Assembly (NCBI GenBank): GCA_965212545.1
Contig: CBDBVB010000006.1
Span: 137,744-201,743 of the forward strand
Direction: 5' to 3'
DNA: 64,000 bases
From: JABDIP01 sp965212545
Lineage (GTDB): Bacteria; Pseudomonadota; Alphaproteobacteria; DSM-16000; Inquilinaceae
Shown here: piece by piece, positions 26,623-33,211 of the stretch
Numbering within the stretch: position 1 is the first letter of the stretch
How the letters are laid out: the number at the start of each line of letters is the position of its first letter
The notes under the pieces: generated by a model
The model's database searches: none
What the model was told of the DNA's origin: nothing
The model's input: the letters and a program-made list of their open reading frames with translations, nothing else
Position numbers and translations under genes: made by a program

Positions 26623-27129
26623 TCATCCGGCCTCTTCGCGTACGGCGCCGGCGGGTTTCGCCGGATCGCGGATCGGCGTCACCACCGATTCCAGCGGCTC
26701 CATCATGCCGACCACCTTGCCTCCGGACTCGATCTCGATCTCGCCATAGCACAGCTTGCCGGACACCACGCCGTCCGAGCGCAACACGATCCGGCCGCGG
26801 ACCGTGAGGTCGCCGTCAAATCTGCCGGCAATGTCGGCCTCGTCTACTTCGGCGCTGCCCTTGAAGACGCCATCGCCGGACAGGTCGATGGCGCGGCAAT
26901 CCGTCAGTTGCGCCTCGACCGTGCCTTCGACAATCAGATGATCGCAGGACCGGATCTCACCGTTCAGCGAAATGCCATGGCCGACGATCAGCTTGCGATT
27001 GGGCTCGCGCAGTTCCGGCTCCGGCCGGCTGGGTACGGCGCGGCGCTGCGACGCGCCGGCAACATCGACGAAGCGGCGCGGCAGATCGGTTCGAGAATGG
27101 GGTGGCGGGACTCGCTGATCGCTCGGCAT
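26623..27129 (-). CDS. bactofilin (polymer-forming cytoskeletal protein)
   Basis: A 168-residue protein. After a disordered, Arg/Pro-rich N-terminus of about 50 residues comes the bactofilin beta helix (PF04519): KLIVGHGISLNGEIRSCDHLIVEGTVEAQL, then repeated short strands (IDLSGDGVFKGSAEVDEADIAGRFDGDLTVRGRI) to SGKLCYGEIEIESGGKVVG. Bactofilins self-assemble into filaments without nucleotide and position cell-wall enzymes in stalks or at poles. ATG 27129 has GAGAGGA upstream. No LysM/M23 peptidase partner is adjacent; instead a lipoprotein gene follows at one base. Confidence 0.9.
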   Translation of the reverse strand: MPSDQRVPPPHSRTDLPRRFVDVAGASQRRAVPSRPEPELREPNRKLIVGHGISLNGEIRSCDHLIVEGTVEAQLTDCRAIDLSGDGVFKGSAEVDEADIAGRFDGDLTVRGRIVLRSDGVVSGKLCYGEIEIESGGKVVGMMEPLESVVTPIRDPAKPAGAVREEAG

Positions 27130-27371
27130 TGAAGGGGTCCTCTCGGTGGGGCAGGCCGTGAGCAGGCCGATCGTCCATGGTGGTTGGCGCACGGGCGATG
27201 GACGACGGCTGTAGGGATGGGGGGCGCGGCACCTGATCTGGGGTCAATGGGGTCGGAAACCGGCCGATAGCCAGCGTTCCGGTGACTATGGAGGAACACT
27301 AGCACAATTTTGTGGCATCGCCAGAAGACCGTGCGCCGCAGGGCCTCCGGATCCGTGCCGGCGGGCCCGGG

Positions 27372-28034
27372 CTATCGAGCCGCCAGGCCCTGGAAGATAT
27401 GAACCATGAACGCGGTCCCGAGGACCGGCGCCAGCAGGTTGAGCACCGGCACCGATACCAGCACGGCGATCAGAACGCCTGCCGCCAGCACCCGCCAGCG
27501 AAAGCGTCTGCGCAGCGCGGTCGCCGACGCCGAGTCCATGCGGCGCTGAGCCACCAGTTCGAAATACTCGCGGCCCAGCAGGTAGCCGTTAACCGCGAAG
27601 AAGAAGAACAGGCTGAACGGAGGCACCAGCAGCGAGGCGATCAGCGCCAGCAGGTTGAATACGATAAGCACCAGCAGGAAACGCAGCGCCATACCGACTG
27701 ACTCGGCCAAACCCTGACGCCGTGCGGCGCCGAGCCCCGGGTAGTGCCGGTCTTCGACTGCCACCGCCACATCGTCCAGGAAGATGCTGGACACCGCGCC
27801 GACGACGCCGGGAAACAGGAATACCGAGAGCACCAGCGCCGCAAATCCGCCGAGCCATTGCAACGCCTCGGTCAGCCATGCAAATCCCGGGATATTGACA
27901 TTGGTCAGGGCCCAGACGACACCGGTCGTGAGCCCGACGATCAGGGCGATGGCTACCGCCACCCCGATCCACAGGACGCGGCGGATTGCCGGGTCGCCGA
28001 GTTGTCCGAATGCGCGGGCAAGTGCTGAGACCAT
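27372..28034 (-). CDS. EI24/CysZ-like integral membrane protein
   Basis: A 220-residue membrane protein with about four to five transmembrane segments (20-45, 58-80, 115-140, 145-160, 185-210). The pattern SIFLDDVAVAVEDRHYPG, followed by a hydrophobic pair and FFFFAVNGYLLGREYFELVA, fits the EI24 family (PF07264), which includes the sulfate transporter CysZ. NGYLLGREYFELVA is the best-conserved block. No cysteine-synthesis genes are nearby, so sulfate transport is only a possibility. It is divergent from the sugar/nucleoside kinase gene. Confidence 0.85.
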   Translation of the reverse strand: MVSALARAFGQLGDPAIRRVLWIGVAVAIALIVGLTTGVVWALTNVNIPGFAWLTEALQWLGGFAALVLSVFLFPGVVGAVSSIFLDDVAVAVEDRHYPGLGAARRQGLAESVGMALRFLLVLIVFNLLALIASLLVPPFSLFFFFAVNGYLLGREYFELVAQRRMDSASATALRRRFRWRVLAAGVLIAVLVSVPVLNLLAPVLGTAFMVHIFQGLAAR

Positions 28035-28181
28035 CGTGGCCAGGCTCCGTGTTGATATCCGCCGCCCTTTTAGCCCGCATATCCCGGATTGACCATGGCC
28101 GCATTCGATCGTTGCCGGGACTAGGCCAGCCGCTATACTCCGCCGCCGTTCGCCCGCCCCAATCCGTGAAAGCCTTCATTC

Positions 28182-29165
28182 ATGTCCGCTGCCCGCCAGG
28201 TTGTCGCCATCGGCAACGCCATCGTCGACGTGCTGAGCCATGCGAAAGACTCCTTCCTGGAACGGGAAGGGCTCGCCAAGGGCTCGATGAACCTGATCGA
28301 CGCCGACCGCGCCCACGAGCTCTATGAGCGCACCGGCCCGGCGGTCGAGGCATCCGGAGGCTCGGCGGCAAACACCGCCGTCGGAATCGCCTCGCTGGGG
28401 GGCAGTTCAGCCTTCATCGGCAAGGTCTGCGACGACCAGCTGGGGGAGGTCTTCACCCACGACATCCGCGCCGCCGGTGTGACCTTCGACTCCGCCCCGA
28501 TCACCGGCGGCCCGCCCACCGCGCGCAGCCTGATCCTGATCACGCCGGATGGCCACCGGACCATGAACACGATGCTGGGCGCCTGCGTCGAGCTGGGACC
28601 GGATGATGTCGACGCGGCGCTGATCGAGAGCGCCCAGGTGACCTATCTGGAAGGCTATCTATGGGACAAGCCAAAGGCGAAGGATGCCTTCGTGAAGGCG
28701 GCCGGCATCGCCCATGACGCCAATCGGCGAGTGTCTCTGACCCTGTCGGACTCGTTTTGCGTCGATCGCCACCGCGACAGCTTCCGCACCCTGATCGACA
28801 GCCAGGTGGACATCCTGTTCGGCAATGAGCACGAGCTCACGGCGCTGTTCGAGGTCGAAACGTTGCCGGAAGCGATCGACCGGGTGCGCGGCGAATGCGA
28901 GATCATCGTCATCACCCGCAGCGACAAAGGATCGCTGGTGCTGACCGGAGAGGAGGTTCACGAGGTGGCCGCCGAGCCGGTCGCCAAGGTCGTGGACAGC
29001 ACCGGCGCCGGCGACCTCTACGCCGCCGGCTTCCTGTTCGGCTTCACCGAAGGGCGGCACGTCGCCGAATGCGCCCGCCTGGGCAGCATCGCCGCCGCGG
29101 AGGTGATCAGCCATATCGGCCCCCGGCCGCAGACCTTCCTGGCCGAACTGATCCGGAAGGGCTAA
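28182..29165 (+). CDS. PfkB family carbohydrate/nucleoside kinase (adenosine kinase-like)
   Basis: A 327-residue ribokinase-type kinase. VVAIGNAIVDVLSH opens the fold; SGGSAANTAVGIASLGG and FIGKVCDDQLGEVF are PfkB signature 1; the catalytic base region is DSTGAGDLYAAGFLFGF (signature 2). Alphaproteobacterial orthologs in this length class are usually annotated as adenosine kinase. Substrate cannot be fixed from sequence. It stands alone, divergent from the EI24 gene. Confidence 0.88.
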   Translation: MSAARQVVAIGNAIVDVLSHAKDSFLEREGLAKGSMNLIDADRAHELYERTGPAVEASGGSAANTAVGIASLGGSSAFIGKVCDDQLGEVFTHDIRAAGVTFDSAPITGGPPTARSLILITPDGHRTMNTMLGACVELGPDDVDAALIESAQVTYLEGYLWDKPKAKDAFVKAAGIAHDANRRVSLTLSDSFCVDRHRDSFRTLIDSQVDILFGNEHELTALFEVETLPEAIDRVRGECEIIVITRSDKGSLVLTGEEVHEVAAEPVAKVVDSTGAGDLYAAGFLFGFTEGRHVAECARLGSIAAAEVISHIGPRPQTFLAELIRKG

Positions 29166-29203
29166 ACCGGCCGTCGCAAAGTGGGAAGGGCGCCGGGGAT
29201 GCC

Positions 29204-29542
29204 TTATAGGTATTCAACGCCTTGGCCGGGCCTGGCGTAGCCGAACACCTTGAAGCCGTTCTGCGTTTCCTCGCCAGGCACGTGAATCCGTCTCAAGACT
29301 TCGAGAACGGCGCTGCGCTGTCTCTCACCGGCGATCGCCAACTCCACCCATTCGATTGTCCCGTAGCCGCCAACCGAGAAATGGTAGAACCACTCTCCAT
29401 CCCACTCCGAGACGTAACCGGTTTCGAGATCTCGCGTTCGCCAGCGCGGGCTGAGATCCCCGAGTTCGTACATCCCAAGACGCAGCTCATTCCATTTGGT
29501 GTTGTTCAACACGGCCAATTGGCCTTGGTCCCGTTTGGGCAC
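29204..29542 (-). CDS. small cytosolic protein, resembles DUF6678
   Basis: A 112-residue protein without signal or membrane segment. NNTKWNELRLGMYEL, RWRTRDLETGYVSEWDGEWFYHF and YGTIEWVELAI resemble, from memory, the DUF6678 group of small bacterial proteins of unknown function. The start is uncertain: GTG 29542, or a GTG/TTG just before NNTKW. Codon use is less GC3-biased than in the neighbours (for example CTTGGGATGTAC), which hints at later acquisition. The opposite-strand frame across it is not protein-like. Confidence 0.6.
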   Translation of the reverse strand: MPKRDQGQLAVLNNTKWNELRLGMYELGDLSPRWRTRDLETGYVSEWDGEWFYHFSVGGYGTIEWVELAIAGERQRSAVLEVLRRIHVPGEETQNGFKVFGYARPGQGVEYL

Positions 29543-29590
29543 GTGCCGACCGATCCCGTGTCGTCCGGTTGAGACTGGCAGACGCCTTCC

Positions 29591-31411
29591 CTATTCGTTC
29601 GACCACCATGCGTCGACATTGGCGATCTGACCATAGAGGGTCGGATAGTCGACATGGCCCAGATCACCCCAATACGCGATGTGGTCGACGTCGGAGAAAT
29701 AGAGCGGGATCACGTAGTGGCCTGCTCGCAGTACCCGATCCAGAGCGCGCGTGGCAGCCTCGAGTGCCTCGCGATCGGTTGCGTCGGCGACCTCGGCCGC
29801 CAGCGCATCCACGACCGGGTCGCTGACCCCGGCATAGTTCCTGGAACCGTCCCTGCCGGCCTGCTCGCTGCCCCAGTAGTTCAGCTGCTCGTTGCCCGGC
29901 GACAGCGACACCCCCCAGCGATGGATGATCATGTCGAAGTCGAATGTCTCGATCCGGGACGTGTACTGTGCGCTGTCGACCGTGCGGACATTCGTTTCAA
30001 CGCCGAGCCGGCCGAGATTTTCCGCGAAGCTGTTGGCGATCTTCTCATCCGACGCGAACCGCAGCAGAATCTCGAAGGTCAGCGGCTCGCCGGTGCTTGA
30101 ATGGACCCGGACTCCATTCTGCACGACCCAGCCGGCTTCCTGGAGCAGCCTGCCGGCCTCACGAAGATTGGCGCGTATGTTGCCGCTGCCGTCGGTCGTC
30201 GGCAGCGCCGGCGGTTCGGCGAACACGCTCTCCGGCACCAGTGCGCGGTACGGTTCCAACAGCTCCATCTCGCGCCCTTCCGGCACGCCGCGTGCCGCCA
30301 TGGAGGAATTGGCGAAGAAGCTGTCGATTCGACGGTACTGGCCCCGCAAATAGCTGCGATTGACCCATTCGAAGTCGAATGCGTAGGTCAGCGCCTCGCG
30401 GACCAGGCGATCCCGGAACACCGGCTGGCGGATATTGAAGGCCATGCCGCGCATGCCCTGCGCCCGGCTGTGCGGCGCATCCATCAAGGTGACGGTACCG
30501 TCCCGCGCGGCGGGAAAATCGTATGACGTCGCCCATCGCTCCAGATTGAACTCCAGCCGATAGTTGTAGTCGCCGCCGGTGAAGGCCTGCAGCGCCACAC
30601 CGGCGTCACGGTAGTAGTCGTATCGCAGGACTTCGAAGTTGAACTGGCCGCGGGACGCCGGCAAATCCGCGCCCCACCAGTCTTCGACTCGCTCGTACGT
30701 GATCTGGCGCCCGGGATCGACATTGGCGATTCGGTACGGACCGCCGCCCATCGGTGGCTCCAGCGTGGTCTGGTCGAACGGATGGGCAGTGTAATAGGCC
30801 TTGCTGAAGATCGGCATCATCGCGAGCACAACCGGCGTCTCGCGATCGCTGTCATCGGTCAGGTTGAACCGCACGCCATTGGCGCCGACGCGCTGCACGG
30901 TCTCGATGCGCTGGTAGTACTGGCGCTTTCCGGGCGTACCCATTTCGCGGTGGGTCTCCATCGAGAAGATCACGTCGTCAACGGTGATCTGCGTGCCGTC
31001 ATGCCAGCGCGCATCTGGATTCAGATGGAAGGTGACCCAGCTGCGATCTTCCGGGGTCTCGATCGATTCGGCCAGATAGCCGTACATGGTGAAGGGTTCG
31101 TCCCAGCTTCGCGCCATAAGGGTCGGAAATACATAGGCCGCGACACCGGCTGCCTTCTGTCCGGTCACGATGAACGGGTTCAGGCTGTCGAAGCTGCCGA
31201 CTTGCGCGCGGATCAACGTCCCGCCCCTGGGCGCGTCCGGGTTTGCGTAGTTGAAATGCTCGAATCCAGCCCCGTGCTTCGGCGCCCCATGCATGGCTAT
31301 GGCATGCGCCACCGTCGACTCTTCGCCGTGGGCGGGGCCTGTGGCTGTTCCCAGGGTGACAACCAGAAGGGTCGCGCAGAGGGATGGGCGTAAATGCTGG
31401 AACTGGATCAT
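29591..31411 (-). CDS. ABC transporter peptide-binding protein, YejA-like
   Basis: A 606-residue periplasmic protein of solute-binding family 5. ATG 31411 gives MIQFQHLRPSLCATLLVVTL with a signal peptide cut near AHG. HGAPKHGAGFEHFNYANPDAPRGGT is the hallmark of the YejA subgroup (oligopeptide and microcin C uptake); WVTFHLNPDARWHDG, ITVDDVIFSMET and GRQITYERVEDWWG are further family-5 signatures. No permease or ATPase gene is adjacent, so it is an orphan binding protein here. It is divergent from the pyrophosphatase-macro gene. Confidence 0.92.
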   Translation of the reverse strand: MIQFQHLRPSLCATLLVVTLGTATGPAHGEESTVAHAIAMHGAPKHGAGFEHFNYANPDAPRGGTLIRAQVGSFDSLNPFIVTGQKAAGVAAYVFPTLMARSWDEPFTMYGYLAESIETPEDRSWVTFHLNPDARWHDGTQITVDDVIFSMETHREMGTPGKRQYYQRIETVQRVGANGVRFNLTDDSDRETPVVLAMMPIFSKAYYTAHPFDQTTLEPPMGGGPYRIANVDPGRQITYERVEDWWGADLPASRGQFNFEVLRYDYYRDAGVALQAFTGGDYNYRLEFNLERWATSYDFPAARDGTVTLMDAPHSRAQGMRGMAFNIRQPVFRDRLVREALTYAFDFEWVNRSYLRGQYRRIDSFFANSSMAARGVPEGREMELLEPYRALVPESVFAEPPALPTTDGSGNIRANLREAGRLLQEAGWVVQNGVRVHSSTGEPLTFEILLRFASDEKIANSFAENLGRLGVETNVRTVDSAQYTSRIETFDFDMIIHRWGVSLSPGNEQLNYWGSEQAGRDGSRNYAGVSDPVVDALAAEVADATDREALEAATRALDRVLRAGHYVIPLYFSDVDHIAYWGDLGHVDYPTLYGQIANVDAWWSNE

Positions 31412-31644
31412 GATCGCATCGGCCGGCTGTTGAAATCCAATGGGATGTCCGGAGCCGGAGAGCGGGCCACGCCGCGTGGATCGGCATGCCCTGGTCCGCC
31501 CCCGGAGAATCGCCGGTCGTAACGCTGGGGCCAAATCATGGCCTAATCTGGGTCGATTCGATGGCCAAGGTCATAGAGTTGGCACAAGGCTTCCCGTATC
31601 ATGCCACCTGTCGACAGTCTTGCGGCGTCAGTTCCGAGCTTCAC

Positions 31645-33015
31645 ATGCCACTTTCCAAGATCCCGGTGGGCGCCGATCCGCCGCGGGAAATCAACGTCAT
31701 CATCGAGAACCCACTGGGCGGCGACCCGGTGAAGTACGAGTTGGACAAGGCCAGCGGGGCGATGTTCGTCGACCGCTTCCTCCACACCGCTATGTACTAC
31801 CCGGGCAATTACGGCTTCACGCCGCATACATTGTCCGGCGACGGCGACCCGGTCGATGTGCTGGTGGTTGGCCGGGTGCCGGTCATGCCCGGCGCCGTGA
31901 TGCGCTCACGTCCGGTCGGCGTTCTGGTGATGGAGGACGAGGCCGGCGAGGATGAGAAGATCCTGGCGGTCCCGGTCGACAAGCTTCACCCGTATTTCAC
32001 AGAGGTGACGAGCTATCAGGATCTGCCGCAGATCCTGCTGGACCAGATCAGCCATTTCTTCTCACACTACAAGGATCTCGAAAAAGGCAAATGGTCGCGT
32101 ATCCTCCGCTGGGGCGGGCCGGAGGAAGCCGGCGCCATGATCATGGCCGGCATCGCCCGGGCCCGCGAGCGCGGCGATGACCATCCGCCGTCACAGCCCT
32201 CCAAGGCAACCTCGTCGCTGCTCAAGAAGTCCGCCCCGGACTCCGAGCCGCAATCCACATCGGCATCGGAGTCTGAATCTTCCGAGGACGGCTCGGCCCG
32301 GATGACCAAATGGACCAGCCGGCTGTTCGGCCGCGGCGACTCCGCCGATGAGGAGCAGCCTGCCGAGCCGGCACCGGCTCAGGATACCGAGCCCGAGCCA
32401 CCCAAACCGGAGCCCGCGGCCAAAGAGCCGCGCGTCGATCCAGTGGTCGCGGCGGGTCTGGCGCCGGAGCCGAGCCCGGACGAAGCGGCGGCGGCCAGCA
32501 CGCGCGGCCGGATCGACATCCTGCGCGGCGACATCACCAAGCTGAAGATCGATGCCATCGCCAACGCCGCCAACGAGCGGCTTCGCAGCGGCGGCGGCGT
32601 CGACGGCGCCATCCACCGCGCCGCCGGACCGGAGTTGCAGAAGGAATGCGACACGCTGGGCGGTTGCCCGACTGGCATGTGCAAGGTGACCAAGGCGTAC
32701 GACCTGTCGGCGAAGGCGGTCATCCACTGCGTCGGGCCGGTGTGGCATGGCGGCGAGCGCGGCGAGGAGGGGCTATTGGCGAGTTGCTACCGCTCGGCGC
32801 TCGCCCTGGCGGCGGAAAAAGGCATGGCCTCGATCGCGTTTCCGGCGATCAGCACCGGCATCTACGGCTTCCCGCCGGACCGGGCGGCGATCATTGCCGC
32901 CCGCGAGGTACGGACCTTCCTGTCTGAGACTCCGGATTTCGACCGGGTCGTCTTCGTCTGCTTCGATGAGGAGACCGAGGAACACTACAAGGTCGCCCTG
33001 CCGGAACTCGCCTGA
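31645..33015 (+). CDS. ppa: inorganic pyrophosphatase-macro domain fusion protein
   Basis: A 456-residue protein joining two enzymes. Residues 1-177 are a complete family I pyrophosphatase: E21, K30, E32, R44, the metal signature DGDPVD (D66, D68, D71), D98, D103, K105 and Y142-K143 all align with E. coli PPase, offset by one. Residues 178-285 are a low-complexity Ser/Glu/Pro/Ala linker. Residues 286-456 are a macro domain of the YmdB/MacroD type: GDITKLKIDAIANAAN, GGGVDGAIHRAAGP with the catalytic-loop Asp (D320), and ISTGIYGFP, predicted to bind ADP-ribose and hydrolyse O-acetyl-ADP-ribose or ADP-ribosyl-protein. PPase is normally a free protein of about 175 residues. No stop or frame break is visible across the linker; an internal ATG (M220) might also make macro domain alone. 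Confidence 0.93.
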   Translation: MPLSKIPVGADPPREINVIIENPLGGDPVKYELDKASGAMFVDRFLHTAMYYPGNYGFTPHTLSGDGDPVDVLVVGRVPVMPGAVMRSRPVGVLVMEDEAGEDEKILAVPVDKLHPYFTEVTSYQDLPQILLDQISHFFSHYKDLEKGKWSRILRWGGPEEAGAMIMAGIARARERGDDHPPSQPSKATSSLLKKSAPDSEPQSTSASESESSEDGSARMTKWTSRLFGRGDSADEEQPAEPAPAQDTEPEPPKPEPAAKEPRVDPVVAAGLAPEPSPDEAAAASTRGRIDILRGDITKLKIDAIANAANERLRSGGGVDGAIHRAAGPELQKECDTLGGCPTGMCKVTKAYDLSAKAVIHCVGPVWHGGERGEEGLLASCYRSALALAAEKGMASIAFPAISTGIYGFPPDRAAIIAAREVRTFLSETPDFDRVVFVCFDEETEEHYKVALPELA

Positions 33016-33080
33016 ATCGGGATGATTTGATGTCGTCTCGACTGCGGATCTGAATCCCGATCCTTTCCAGGGTGCCAGAG
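33016..33080. repeat. 65-nt dispersed hairpin repeat, copy 2
   Basis: It starts at the base after the pyrophosphatase-macro stop and aligns without gaps to copy 1 after dapB (about 85 percent). In this copy the outer stem is perfect (ATCGGGAT 33016-33023 with ATCCCGAT 33054-33061) while the inner stem has decayed; in copy 1 the inner stem is perfect. CCTTTCC follows in place of a T run. Confidence 0.78.
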
Positions 33081-33090
33081 GCCGGGACGA

Positions 33091-33108
33091 TGAGGTCACG
33101 TGACCTCA
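33091..33108. promoter_or_regulatory. perfect 18-bp palindrome, candidate operator of the acyltransferase gene
   Basis: TGAGGTCACGTGACCTCA is its own reverse complement. It overlaps the left half of the best promoter match for the downstream gene, so a dimeric repressor bound there would block RNA polymerase. The regulator is not identifiable from the window. Confidence 0.6.
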
Positions 33109-33127
33109 CCCTATTGTGCTCTAGAAT
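33100..33127 (+). promoter_or_regulatory. candidate sigma70 promoter of the acyltransferase gene
   Basis: GTGACC (33100-33105), 16 bases, TAGAAT (33122-33127). The -35 is inside the 18-bp palindrome. Start of transcription would be near 33134, about 78 bases before the ATG. Confidence 0.35.
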
Positions 33128-33211
33128 GGCAAATACGCGCGTGGGCGGGCGGTGCCCGGGTCGCGCAGGGATGGAAACGCTCTTACCCAAGCACGGGGGC
33201 ATTGCATCGGC

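Noticed and set aside
28182..29165. Assigning the PfkB kinase as ribokinase or fructokinase
   Set aside because: Signatures are those of the whole family; substrate-specific residues could not be judged, so a neutral call was kept.
31486..31644. In-frame 53-codon extension upstream of the pyrophosphatase ATG
   Set aside because: The family start MPLSKIPVGADPP is at 31645; the extension is not PPase-like and lies where the promoter should be.
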